From an uncultured Oscillospiraceae bacterium (GTDB lineage Bacteria > Bacillota > Clostridia > Oscillospirales > Oscillospiraceae), in the NCBI GenBank assembly GCA_947625945.1, contig CANQQI010000004.1:1-42839 (forward strand): a stretch of 42,839 bases of DNA, written 5' to 3'. This document shows positions 1 through 7,735 of the stretch, piece by piece; the first letter of the stretch is position 1, and every line of letters begins with the position of its first letter. The position numbers and the translations under genes are program-made. The notes beneath the pieces are model-generated. The model worked only from the letters and a program-made list of their open reading frames with translations, had not been told where the DNA came from and did not search any database.

Positions 1-323
1 TCCACCTCGCCGTTGGCGTCCCGGATGCCCAGGTGCATCTGGCCGTCGGAATAGGTCAGGCAGTCGCCCTTCCAGTAGGTGTTGAACACGCTGCCGTTGG
101 ACCAGCCGTCGGAGGCGAACACGTTCCCGGTGGGATCGGCGCCGCCGGAGAAGTCTACCAGCATGTCGCCGCCGAAGGGGGTCTCCGGCGCGTTGGTGCC
201 GGCATTGGTGCCCGCGGGCTCCTTGCCGCCGGTGGTGGTGCCGGGCTGCTTCTCCTGGTTGCAGGCGGTCAAGGCCAGGACCAGGACCAGCGCCAGGGCC
301 AGTGCGAAGATGCGTTTACTCAT
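1..323 (-). CDS. GH16 lichenase-type beta-glucanase lipoprotein (partial, 5' end only)
   Basis: This is the N-terminal 107 codons of a secreted lipoprotein; the rest lies beyond position 1. The ATG at 323-321 follows a good AAGGAG site about 8 nt upstream. The protein starts with Lys/Arg, a Leu/Ala hydrophobic stretch and a lipobox ending LTAC (Cys about residue 21), then a Gly/Thr/Pro-rich linker. After the linker the segment SDGWSNGSVFN followed by W and a SDGQMHLGI strand closely resembles the start of bacterial GH16 lichenases (Bacillus ADGWSNGNMFN). Known GH16 enzymes of this type cut beta-1,3-1,4- or beta-1,3-glucans outside the cell. The catalytic ExDxxE motif is outside the window, so activity cannot be checked. 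A GH3 beta-glucosidase remnant nearby would fit beta-glucan use. It has its own promoter. Confidence 0.75.
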   Translation of the reverse strand, partial: MSKRIFALALALVLVLALTACNQEKQPGTTTGGKEPAGTNAGTNAPETPFGGDMLVDFSGGADPTGNVFASDGWSNGSVFNTYWKGDCLTYSDGQMHLGIRDANGEV

Positions 324-380
324 GGATGTTCACTCCTTGCTCTAAAATGGTCCGGCGCTCTGGCCGGACAGGTTGCCTGC

Positions 381-409
381 ATCATACCAAAGCAGGCACT
401 TGGGAGCAA
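381..409 (-). promoter_or_regulatory. sigma-A promoter for the GH16 gene
   Basis: On the minus strand TTGCTC (409-404) and TATGAT (386-381) are 17 bp apart, and TGG directly before the -10 makes an extended -10 element. The transcript leader of about 55 nt contains a short inverted repeat (GTCCGGC/GCCGGAC, 350-369) ahead of the ribosome binding site. Confidence 0.6.
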
Positions 410-447
410 GGGGCGTTTCCTAATCTGCTGATTTTTTTCGTAAAATG

Positions 448-1812
448 TCAGCGCTTCTCCGGCGTGGGGCTCAAAAGGATGTTCAGATGGAACACGCCGT
501 CCCGAGCGGAGGCCGTCATGGCCCCGCCGTATTTTTGGACCAGCATCCGAATGCTGCGCATCCCAAAGCCATGGGAGGAGGCGTCGGCCTTGGTGGTCAG
601 GGGCAGGCCGTCCCGGAAGGTCAGGTCTCCCTGGTAGTAGTTGTCCGCCTGGATGGTCACCATGTCCCCCTGGGCCCGGACGATCAGGTTCACCACCCGC
701 TTCTGCCGCTCCTCCACCGCCCGGACCGCCTCCAGGGCGTTGTCCACAATGTTGCCAAAGAGGCAGTACAGGTCCCCGTCCTCCAGGAAGGACAGCTTCT
801 CCCCGTCCACCAGGCAGGAAAAGCGGATGCCGTTCTGCTCGCAGTAGAGGCTCTTCTCCGTCAGCAGCACGTCCAGGAGCTTATTGCCGGTCTCCACCTT
901 CATGTCGTAAATATTGATGCTCTTTTCCAGATCCCGCCACGCCTCCGGGCCCATGGGGCCCCCGGCCAGAGAGGCCAGCTTATATTTGATATCATGGCAT
1001 TTGATATTGATAAGCTCGATGGTATCCTTGGACATTTCATACTGCCACTGGCCCTGGCGGATGGCATATTGCAGATAAGCCACCTCCTGCTCCAGGGCCC
1101 GGCTCTCAATGGTTTTGGAGGCCAGCAGCAGCACGATGCCGCAGCAGATCACGGAGAACACGTTCCCGGACTGCCGCAGCACCAGAAATTCCCACCGGTC
1201 GAACCGGTTCTCCCGGAAGGTACTCAGCCGGGCGAAGTAGATGTCCTCCACCGAGCAGAGCACCACCGTCACCGCCAGGGCCAGGGCCGTTACGGCGAAC
1301 ATCCGGTAGTCAATCCCCCGGTCCGTGATCCGCTCCTCCAGCCTGCGGAGGAAGAAAAAGTATACCCCCGCCGCCCCCAGGGCCAGCAGGGCATAGTACA
1401 TCAGATGGTAAAAGACGTCGAACCGGTCCCCCCAGCCGTCGTAGAGACCCATGGCGTCCCCGGCGCACCAGACGATCAGATAGAGCTTGTAGCACAGATT
1501 CTGAGCGGCATAGGCCACGCCGCACAGCAGCACCACCAGTTCCGCCGGCTCCTCCAGGCAGAAGCAGACATGGCCCACGGAGCAGGCGAACAGCAGCAAA
1601 TACACCCCCGTCCGGCCCAGCACCGTATTGCCCACCGCCGGGTACACCATGGCGGCCAGCCGGGCCACCACCAGCATCACGGCGGCGCCCGCCAGGAACC
1701 GGAGGATAAAGGAGCGCCGCCGGGCCAGGCGGTACATGGTCAGGGCGTAAAATATATACAGCTCCCCCAAAAATTCCAGCAAAACGGACTGAAAAGCAAA
1801 TCCCACATTCAT
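448..1812 (-). CDS. GHKL-type sensor histidine kinase (AgrC/VirS-like)
   Basis: A membrane sensor kinase of 454 aa. About the first 230 residues contain six or more hydrophobic segments, followed by a helix carrying the phospho-acceptor region KCHDIKYKL (His273). An N box (GNIVDNALEA, about residues 353-362) and a glycine motif (GFGMRSI) near the C-terminus complete a GHKL ATPase domain. This is the HPK10 layout of peptide- or cell-density-sensing kinases such as AgrC and ComD; the ligand cannot be told. The ATG start (1812) overlaps the stop of the upstream response regulator in an ATGA, so the two are translationally coupled. Longer in-frame extensions upstream run into the regulator gene and are unlikely. 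No peptide pheromone gene is visible nearby. No clear terminator follows before the GH16 gene. Confidence 0.88.
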   Translation of the reverse strand: MNVGFAFQSVLLEFLGELYIFYALTMYRLARRRSFILRFLAGAAVMLVVARLAAMVYPAVGNTVLGRTGVYLLLFACSVGHVCFCLEEPAELVVLLCGVAYAAQNLCYKLYLIVWCAGDAMGLYDGWGDRFDVFYHLMYYALLALGAAGVYFFFLRRLEERITDRGIDYRMFAVTALALAVTVVLCSVEDIYFARLSTFRENRFDRWEFLVLRQSGNVFSVICCGIVLLLASKTIESRALEQEVAYLQYAIRQGQWQYEMSKDTIELINIKCHDIKYKLASLAGGPMGPEAWRDLEKSINIYDMKVETGNKLLDVLLTEKSLYCEQNGIRFSCLVDGEKLSFLEDGDLYCLFGNIVDNALEAVRAVEERQKRVVNLIVRAQGDMVTIQADNYYQGDLTFRDGLPLTTKADASSHGFGMRSIRMLVQKYGGAMTASARDGVFHLNILLSPTPEKR

Positions 1813-2528
1813 TTTTGCCCACCTCCTGTTCCGGCGTACCAGTCCGTCAGCTCCGCCAGGAAGGCGGCCCGCCGAGGCCGGCTGATTTGAAGCGCCTGGC
1901 TGCCCACCAGCACGGTGCTGCCCTGGACCCGGACAATGAACCGGGGGTTGACCAGATAGCAGCTGTTGCACCGGAGGAAGCCAAAGGCCCGCAACTCCTT
2001 TTCCACGTTGGCCAGCGCGCCGGTCATTTCGATGGTGTCGTCGATCAGATGGTAATAGAGCCGGTGGTTCATGACCTCCACGAACATCAGCTTGTCGGTG
2101 GAGATGCGGCACAGGCCCCCCGGCAGGTTCACGGTGAAGCTCCGCTCCTCCTGCATCAGGTAGATATCCAGGGCCTTCTTGAATTTCAGGGAAAAATCGT
2201 AATAACTCACCGGCTTGAGCAGATAGCTCACCGCGTCCACCTCATACCCCCGGAGGGCGTACTGGATCAGGTTGGTAATGAAGATCAAGGATACATTTTT
2301 GTCGAATTTCCGCAGAGCCAGGGCAGCGTCCATCCCGTTCATGCCGGGCATTTGGATGTCCATGAACACCACGGCGTAGACGGTCTGGTAATCCCGCAAA
2401 AAGGCCCGGCCGTCGGTAAACCGGACGGTGTGAAATTCCTCCCCCGTCTCACCGGCGTACCGCTCCACATAGCCCTTCAGCTTTTCCGCGGCGCCGTCCT
2501 CGTCCTCTACAATGGCGATGTTGTGCAA
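1809..2528 (-). CDS. LytTR-family response regulator
   Basis: A 239-aa two-component regulator. The receiver domain has the acidic pair E8/D9, the phospho-acceptor Asp57 in VVFMDIQMPG, Thr85 and Lys105 (LLKP). The C-terminal half is a LytTR DNA-binding domain (about 135-230) with the family pattern of a conserved Tyr/Val strand, a FLRCNSCYLVN segment and a final basic helix. Regulators of this kind (AgrA, VirR, LytR) bind promoters as dimers after phosphorylation. Translation appears to start at TTG 2528, preceded by GGGGGAGG at about 4 nt; no better in-frame ATG lies upstream. It is the first gene of the operon and overlaps the kinase by 4 bp. Targets are not evident; the neighbouring GH16 gene is only one possibility. 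Confidence 0.88.
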   Translation of the reverse strand: MHNIAIVEDEDGAAEKLKGYVERYAGETGEEFHTVRFTDGRAFLRDYQTVYAVVFMDIQMPGMNGMDAALALRKFDKNVSLIFITNLIQYALRGYEVDAVSYLLKPVSYYDFSLKFKKALDIYLMQEERSFTVNLPGGLCRISTDKLMFVEVMNHRLYYHLIDDTIEMTGALANVEKELRAFGFLRCNSCYLVNPRFIVRVQGSTVLVGSQALQISRPRRAAFLAELTDWYAGTGGGQK

Positions 2529-2576
2529 GGAGCCTCCCCCTTTCCCATGAGCAAGCGCTGATCTTTAAGTGGAACC

Positions 2577-2605
2577 AATATAGCATATTTTGCGTCTCGT
2601 ATCAA
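2577..2605 (-). promoter_or_regulatory. sigma-A promoter for the LytTR/kinase pair
   Basis: Minus-strand TTGATA (2605-2600) and TATATT (2582-2577) are separated by 17 bp, about 50 nt upstream of the TTG start. Confidence 0.6.
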
Positions 2606-2669
2606 CCTTTTTCCCGAAAAAATCTACAGCCGGAAAGCGAAGCTCCGCACACAAAGCACAAAACAGCAA

Positions 2670-2693
2670 AACCGGCCACTTACGTGGCCGGTT
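2670..2693 (-). terminator. Rho-independent terminator after the GH3 remnant
   Basis: A perfect 10-bp stem AACCGGCCAC/GTGGCCGGTT with a 4-nt loop; on the minus strand it is followed by a T-rich run (TTGCTGTTTTG). It closes the transcript of the GH3 fragment and isolates it from the response regulator promoter. Confidence 0.7.
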
Positions 2694-2731
2694 CCGCTTT
2701 GAGAGAAGAGAGGAGAAATCAAAAATGGGGT

Positions 2732-3067
2732 TTACTTTGCCTGCTTGGCTTTCTTTTCCCGCATCCAGCGTCTGACGATGGCGACCGTGCCCCAGAGGAT
2801 CAGGGCGGCGGCCAGGATGGCTTCCGCGATCAGGATGAAGTAGTAGTTGGCGAAGGGAAGCTTGCCGACGGACACGCCGTGGACGATGCCGTTCATGGCG
2901 TTGGAGTTGACGACGGTGTACAGGACGTGCTTCATGGCCTGGCGGGCATAGTAGGCGGAGGCATGGTCGTCAATGGCCAGCAGGGCGTCGGAACCCATGG
3001 CGGTGAGCTTCAGGTCGCCGCCGGCCCGGATGCACTGCTCGGTGTCCATATAGCCGCCGCCGTCCAC
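2732..3067 (-). pseudogene. C-terminal remnant of a membrane-anchored GH3 beta-glucosidase
   Basis: About 111 codons are open. The segment GYMDTEQCIRAGGDL, a stretch of about 35 residues, then KHVLYTVVNSNAMNG resembles the end of the second domain of Clostridial GH3 beta-glucosidases. It is followed by one transmembrane helix (YYFILIAEAILAAALILW) and a basic tail, as in GH3 enzymes anchored at both ends. The large N-terminal catalytic barrel is missing: upstream the reading frame stops near 3145 and the sequence becomes AT-rich and unrelated. No convincing start or ribosome binding site precedes position 3067 (GTG). I therefore read it as a 5'-deleted pseudogene. The intact terminator downstream supports a once complete gene. 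The family assignment rests on recalled C-terminal motifs only. Confidence 0.6.
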
Positions 3068-3328
3068 GAAAATGGCCTGTTCCCTCCGCTGTCTCCCTCT
3101 TTCATTTTGAAGTGTGGAGGCCGCTTTTCCCTTCCTTTTTCAGTCACCAAGATCACAATGGAACTTCATGAAGGTGTCAATGCCTTTGGCATGATCTTCG
3201 TTTTTAGCGCCTAATCTTGCGTTTGACAAAGCGCCAACAGAATCGGAGGGCCCTTGGGCAGGTTGTCGAAATCCGCCGGGCGATATTGGCAAATCTAACA
3301 AAAAATACGCCCATTTCCCCAAAGGATA

Positions 3329-3357
3329 TTGACAACTTGGGAAATGAGCGATATACT
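3329..3357 (+). promoter_or_regulatory. Strong sigma-A promoter of the starch-binding lipoprotein
   Basis: TTGACA (3329-3334) and TATACT (3352-3357) are separated by exactly 17 bp. Transcription should start near 3364, inside the palindromic operator directly downstream, an arrangement typical of repression. The rest of the 3068-3405 gap holds no gene I can support. Confidence 0.85.
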
Positions 3358-3361
3358 GAGA

Positions 3362-3381
3362 TTGCTAAATCGATTTAGCAA
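3362..3381 (+). promoter_or_regulatory. LacI-family operator (perfect 20-bp palindrome)
   Basis: TTGCTAAATCGATTTAGCAA is a perfect inverted repeat with the central CG typical of LacI-family operators. It covers the expected transcription start. The likely binder is the LacI protein encoded convergently just downstream (5259-6056); this is inference from position. Confidence 0.8.
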
Positions 3382-3405
3382 CTATTATTTTTGGAGGAAT
3401 GGATC

Positions 3406-5208
3406 GTGAGAAAGGTAAAATGGATCGCGCTGCTGCTCATTTGCGCCATGGCAATATCATTGCTTGCAGGGTGCGACAACAGCGAGGCAAAGGAACCCAC
3501 CTTCACCGTGGAGTACATGGACGGCGACACGGTCCTGAAGACCGAAGAAGTCCAGGAAAACGGCGCCGCCACCGAATGGACGCCGGAAAAGGAGGGGCAG
3601 ACCTTCGTGGGCTGGTTCGCCACCCCGTCCATGAGCGTAGAATTCGATTTCAGCAAGCCCATCACGGAAAATACCAAGGTTTTCGCCGGCTTTTCCGCAT
3701 ACCAGGAGGACACCCGGACCTGGGCGCTGGTGGGCTCCGGCAAGGGGGAGCTGCTGATGGCCTCCAACTGGGGTAAGGTCATCACAGACGGGCATCTTTT
3801 GGAGAAGGTGGGCGACAACACCTATTCCATCACCCTGGACCTGTACGCCGGGGATGAGTTCCAGTTCGCCATCGATTCCGAGTGGCACGACAAGCGGGGC
3901 TTCGGTTATCTGGACACCGCCAAGGACAGCGCCGGCAACGAGGTATTTAGCGGCGCCGGCGGCGTCGGGGAGACCGCCGCCAAGGGGCAGAACATCAAGG
4001 TGGCCGTGGACGGGAATTACACCCTGACCCTCCACACCCATCCCGGCGACGACTACTACAACGAGAGCGACCCCAGCTACACCGAGGCCAACAAGGAGAT
4101 CTACAACCTGAACGACTTCGATCAGATCACCTGGGTGCGCAACGGCGACGCGGCGGAGCTCTCCGGCGTGACCACCACCTACTACATCAAGGGCGCGGGG
4201 ATCACCCTGTGGGCGGACCTGTATAACGACGCCACCGGATTCGTCAAGGTGGGCGCCACCCACACCCTGACCGTCTACCTCCGGGAGGGCGAGGAATTCA
4301 TGTTCACCAGCCTGGTCACCGAGGACGGCGTCTCCACCGTGGGCTCCGAGTACATCCGCTTTGAGAACCTGGACGAGGCCAGCCAGGCCCTGTTCACCGG
4401 CTCCGGCAACATCGTGGCCTCCAAGGCCGGCACCTACACCTTTACCTATGACGAAGATACCAAGGTCCTGTCCGCCACCCTGGACAGCGAGGAACCTCTG
4501 CCCGAGCTGGACTACTACATCGACGGCAATTTTGACGGCCACAGCTGGAACGACACCTATTACGATCCGGCGTACCGGTTCACCGCTTTGGGCGGCGACG
4601 TCTACGAGCTGCGGGACGTGCAGCTGACCGCGGGCGCCGAGTTCATCATCCAGTCCTTTGAAAAGGGCGCCACCGCCGAGGGCAAGCTAGGCTCCTATAA
4701 CTACCGGTACTACCGGGGCGACGAGCGCTTTGTCGCCGCCAGCCCTGAAAACGCCAACTATAACCTGAAGGTGGCGGAGGAAGGGGTCTACAACATCACC
4801 TTCAACGCCTACGCCAAGGTCATCGAGATCACCCCCGCCGGCCAGGAGGACACGGTCCACATCAAGGGCAGCTTTGTGGAGGGCTGGAAAATTCTCGATC
4901 CCGAGACCAACCTGCCCGCCGACGAATACAAGCTCACCAACAACGATGGGCTCTACGAGATCACCATGACCATCACCGAGGACATGGTGGCAAACGGCGG
5001 GACCTGGCAGGCCGGGCTGATGGTCAACACCACCACCGGTGACGACGGCGAGTGGATCGGCGTTTCCTGCCTGGGCCCGGACAGCGATGACAACGTCAAC
5101 GCCCTGTTCCGGCCGGAAAGCGGCAACAATCTGACCTGCTCCACCCCGGGGACCTACCGGATCACCTTCGATCTGGCCACCAAGACCATCAATATTTACC
5201 AGGCGTAA
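3406..5208 (+). CDS. Multi-module starch-binding-like lipoprotein (SusE/SusF-like)
   Basis: A 600-aa surface lipoprotein. The GTG at 3406 is the chosen start, 8 nt after GGAGG; the signal peptide ends in a lipobox LLAGC (Cys23). Residues of about 30-95 form one InlB/Listeria-Bacteroides-type repeat (EYMDGDTVLK ... GQTFVGWF ... VFAGF). The rest consists of about four beta-sandwich modules, each closing with a G-x-Y-x-x-T-F-x-x-x-T-K-x-x-x-I type strand: DGNYTLTL, AGTYTFTYDEDTKVLSA, EGVYNITFNAYAKVIEI and PGTYRITFDLATKTINI. This closing signature is known from SusE/SusF starch-binding modules of Bacteroidetes. No catalytic motif was seen. Its place beside a GH13 enzyme and maltodextrin transporter suggests it holds starch or maltodextrin at the cell surface. 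The binding function is inferred. Confidence 0.75.
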   Translation: MRKVKWIALLLICAMAISLLAGCDNSEAKEPTFTVEYMDGDTVLKTEEVQENGAATEWTPEKEGQTFVGWFATPSMSVEFDFSKPITENTKVFAGFSAYQEDTRTWALVGSGKGELLMASNWGKVITDGHLLEKVGDNTYSITLDLYAGDEFQFAIDSEWHDKRGFGYLDTAKDSAGNEVFSGAGGVGETAAKGQNIKVAVDGNYTLTLHTHPGDDYYNESDPSYTEANKEIYNLNDFDQITWVRNGDAAELSGVTTTYYIKGAGITLWADLYNDATGFVKVGATHTLTVYLREGEEFMFTSLVTEDGVSTVGSEYIRFENLDEASQALFTGSGNIVASKAGTYTFTYDEDTKVLSATLDSEEPLPELDYYIDGNFDGHSWNDTYYDPAYRFTALGGDVYELRDVQLTAGAEFIIQSFEKGATAEGKLGSYNYRYYRGDERFVAASPENANYNLKVAEEGVYNITFNAYAKVIEITPAGQEDTVHIKGSFVEGWKILDPETNLPADEYKLTNNDGLYEITMTITEDMVANGGTWQAGLMVNTTTGDDGEWIGVSCLGPDSDDNVNALFRPESGNNLTCSTPGTYRITFDLATKTINIYQA

Positions 5209-5222
5209 GCCTCTATACAAAA

Positions 5223-5251
5223 AGCTCGGACGGCTTGTAGCCGTCCGAGCC
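5223..5251 (-). terminator. Rho-independent terminator of the short lacI gene
   Basis: An 11-bp perfect GC-rich stem (GCTCGGACGGC and its complement) with a 5-nt loop, followed on the minus strand by TTTTT. It lies between the convergent lipoprotein and lacI genes and may also slow plus-strand transcription, although that side lacks a T-run. Confidence 0.8.
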
Positions 5252-5258
5252 GGTATAG

Positions 5259-6056
5259 TTAGCGGATCAGGAAATCATGCCGCTCCCGGGCCTCCCGGCT
5301 GATTGCCAGGGCCACGCAGGAGAGGATCTGCCGGGCCTGCCGCTCCGCAAGCCCCTCCGGGCAGAACACCTTCCCGCACACCCCCGTCAGCAGCCCCTTT
5401 AAAACGGGCTCGGTGACAAAGGCCTCCTGGCCGGAAAGGGTCCCCAGATCGGCGCAGGTCTCCACGAACCGGACCTCCTGGAACGCCTCCGTCAGCTGCC
5501 CGGAAAGGCAGTCGTCCCGGGGACGGGTACAGACATAGACGCACCCGCCGGGAAAAACGGCATCCGCCTGGGCTTTCAGCGCTGGGTAATCCAAGTTGAC
5601 CTCGTAAAAAATGGGGTCATCCACCCGGCAGTCCCCGGCGACCACGGGAATGTAGTTGCGCTCCGCCAGGGAAAGAAAGTCGGTCTTCGGCAGCCCCTTC
5701 GCCACGATGGCGTCCACGTCGTCAAACCGGTCGACGTTGAGCAGCAGCTGGGCCCGCTGGCCGGACTCCAGGAGGATCCGGGCCGTCCGGTCAAAAAAGT
5801 CATAAAAGCACAGCTTTTCCAGCTCCGAGAGACCGCCGTCCTGGAAAAATCCAATCACTTTATTCGTTTTGGTGCCGCGCAAATTCTTCGCGTACAGATT
5901 GGGCCGGTAGTTCAGCATATTGATGACCTGCCAGACCTTTTTCTTGGTCTGCTCGCTGATTCGCAGATCGTCCCGCCCGTTCAAAATGAAGGAAACGGTG
6001 GTTTTGCTTACTCCGGCGGCGTCGGCCACATCCTGTATTGTCACTTTTTTATCCAT
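5259..6056 (-). CDS. LacI-family transcriptional regulator (short form)
   Basis: A 265-aa regulator. The N-terminus is a classic LacI helix-turn-helix (VTIQDVADAAGVSKTTVSFILNG) followed by the hinge-helix region YRPNLYAKNLRG. Family members usually have 330-350 aa; here the effector-binding part is only about 200 residues and highly diverged, without the usual ligand-pocket motifs near the end. It may bind an unusual ligand or a partner. It sits between the starch-binding lipoprotein (convergent) and the GH13/ABC operon (divergent), so it is the obvious regulator of both. A perfect LacI-type palindrome precedes the lipoprotein gene. The ATG has no Shine-Dalgarno sequence and its promoter -10 box lies only 9 nt upstream, so the mRNA may be leaderless. 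Confidence 0.88.
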   Translation of the reverse strand: MDKKVTIQDVADAAGVSKTTVSFILNGRDDLRISEQTKKKVWQVINMLNYRPNLYAKNLRGTKTNKVIGFFQDGGLSELEKLCFYDFFDRTARILLESGQRAQLLLNVDRFDDVDAIVAKGLPKTDFLSLAERNYIPVVAGDCRVDDPIFYEVNLDYPALKAQADAVFPGGCVYVCTRPRDDCLSGQLTEAFQEVRFVETCADLGTLSGQEAFVTEPVLKGLLTGVCGKVFCPEGLAERQARQILSCVALAISREARERHDFLIR

Positions 6057-6065
6057 AGTAACATT

Positions 6066-6093
6066 ATTATAATAGATTTCCCCGTTTTGTCAA
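6066..6093 (-). promoter_or_regulatory. sigma-A promoter of the short lacI gene
   Basis: Minus-strand TTGACA (6093-6088) and TATAAT (6071-6066) with 16 bp spacing. The start of transcription would fall 3-4 nt before the ATG. The near-palindromic -10 region also gives a plus-strand TATAAT at 6068-6073, a possible -10 for the divergent GH13 gene, but with no good -35. A small inverted repeat CCGTT/AACGG (6082-6096) overlaps the -35 and could be a regulator site. Confidence 0.75.
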
Positions 6094-6117
6094 CGGAGAA
6101 ATGCGCGAGGTGAGCGA

Positions 6118-7734
6118 ATGATCCAGCAGGCCCTTTACCACATGCCGGAAACGGAATACGGATACGCCAAAGATGAGCACACCGTCTGCCTCCGGCTCCG
6201 CACCGCCCGATACGACACGCCGGAGGTCGCCGTGATCTACGGGGGTAAATACGATTTTTGGGAAAAGCGGCGACGGCAGGCCATGGTTCTGACCTGCCAC
6301 GACCGGCTGTTCAACTATTATTCCCTGGAGCTCCAGCCGGAGGACGTGCGGCTGGTGTACGTTTTTGAACTGAAGCAGGGAGGGCAGACCTTCTATTTTT
6401 CCGAGGACGGGCTGACGGAAACCTATGATTTCTCAAAAGCCTTTTACAACGCCTTTCAGATCGCCTATCTCAACGGCTGCGATATCCACCGGCCGGTGCC
6501 CTGGATGGGCAGCGCCTGCTTCTATCAGATCTTTATAGACCGCTTTTACCGGGGGGACCGGAACAAGGACGACTCTTACATCAATCTGGAGTGGGGCCGG
6601 ATTCCCAACCCCAAGAGCTTCGCCGGCGGAGACCTAAAGGGGATTCAGGAGAAGCTGCCCTATTTGCGGGAACTGGGCGTCAATGCCCTGTACCTGACGC
6701 CGATCTTCAAGTCCATCAGCAACCACAAATATGACATTCAGGACTACTTCACGGTGGATCCGATTTTCGGGACCAACGAGGATTTTGCCGCCCTGGTGGA
6801 GGCCGCCCACGGTATGGGCATCCGGGTGGTCCTGGACGCCGTGTTCAACCACGTCAGCGAACGGTGCGGCCCGTTTCAGGACGTGCTGAAAAACGGGAAG
6901 CGGTCCCGGTATTTTGACTGGTTCCTCATTCGAGGGGAGCGGGTGGATCGGCAGAAGGTAAACTATGAATGCTTCTCCTCCTGCGCCTATATGCCCAAGT
7001 GGAACACCTCCAATCCGGAGGTGCAGGAATATCTCACCGGCGTCGCCGTCCATTGGATCCAAAACTACCACATCGACGGCTGGCGGCTGGACGTTTCCGA
7101 CGAGGTATCCCATGCGTTTTGGCGAAAATTCCGGCAGGCGGTGAAGGCTGCGGACAAGGAGTGCGTCATCATCGGGGAAAACTGGCACAACGCCAACAGC
7201 TTCCTCCGGGGGGACCAATACGACGCGGTGATGAATTACGCCTTCACCAAGGCGTGCCTGGACTTCTTCGCCTTCGGCGCCTTGGACGCGGCGGGCTTCG
7301 CCGACCGGCTCAATGGCCTTCTCATGCGGAATACCGACACCGTCAACAACATGATGCTGAACCTTCTGGACAGCCACGACACCCACCGGTTCTTCACCCA
7401 AGTGGGAGAGAACCGGGTCAAGCTGGAAAGCGCCCTGGCGGTGCTGTATCTGTTTGTCGGCGCGCCGTGTATCTACTACGGCACGGAGATCGCCCTGCCG
7501 GGCGGGTACGACCCCGACTGCCGCCGCACCATGGACTGGGCGCTGGCGGAGGAGCGGGGCAATACCTGGCGGCTCATCCAGCGCCTTGCCAAGCTCAAAA
7601 GAGAGGAGCCCGCCCTGGGCGCTCCCCAGGCGAACATTTACGCGGAGGGGAATGTGTTTACCCTGGAGCGGGGAGAGATCCGCCTGAAAATCGACGGGGA
7701 CTCCTTTGCCCACGTCATAGAAAGGATGGGATGA
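6118..7734 (+). CDS. GH13 neopullulanase/cyclomaltodextrinase-type alpha-glucosidase
   Basis: A 538-aa alpha-amylase superfamily enzyme without signal peptide, so cytoplasmic. An N-terminal beta-sandwich (about 1-125, CBM34-like) precedes the barrel. All four GH13 regions are visible: DAVFNH (about 239), GWRLDVSDE with the nucleophile Asp (about 325), GENWH with the acid/base Glu (about 352), and LLDSHDTHR with the stabilising Asp (about 420). The layout FYQIFIDRFYRGD plus an N-terminal domain is that of subfamily 20 enzymes that split maltodextrins, cyclodextrins or pullulan. The C-terminal domain is short. It is the first gene of an operon; the ABC gene follows after a 1-nt gap. A weak AGGTGAG site precedes the ATG. 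It should hydrolyse maltodextrins brought in by the adjacent transporter. Confidence 0.9.
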   Translation: MIQQALYHMPETEYGYAKDEHTVCLRLRTARYDTPEVAVIYGGKYDFWEKRRRQAMVLTCHDRLFNYYSLELQPEDVRLVYVFELKQGGQTFYFSEDGLTETYDFSKAFYNAFQIAYLNGCDIHRPVPWMGSACFYQIFIDRFYRGDRNKDDSYINLEWGRIPNPKSFAGGDLKGIQEKLPYLRELGVNALYLTPIFKSISNHKYDIQDYFTVDPIFGTNEDFAALVEAAHGMGIRVVLDAVFNHVSERCGPFQDVLKNGKRSRYFDWFLIRGERVDRQKVNYECFSSCAYMPKWNTSNPEVQEYLTGVAVHWIQNYHIDGWRLDVSDEVSHAFWRKFRQAVKAADKECVIIGENWHNANSFLRGDQYDAVMNYAFTKACLDFFAFGALDAAGFADRLNGLLMRNTDTVNNMMLNLLDSHDTHRFFTQVGENRVKLESALAVLYLFVGAPCIYYGTEIALPGGYDPDCRRTMDWALAEERGNTWRLIQRLAKLKREEPALGAPQANIYAEGNVFTLERGEIRLKIDGDSFAHVIERMG

Positions 7735-7735
7735 C

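Noticed and set aside
1310-1822. Alternative minus-strand frame overlapping the histidine kinase
   Set aside because: Gly/Pro/Arg-rich shadow; the kinase frame has clear membrane helices and GHKL motifs.
3140-3322. Small minus-strand frame of 60 codons upstream of the starch locus
   Set aside because: No ribosome binding site and no homology that I can recognise; it lies in the decayed region before the promoter.
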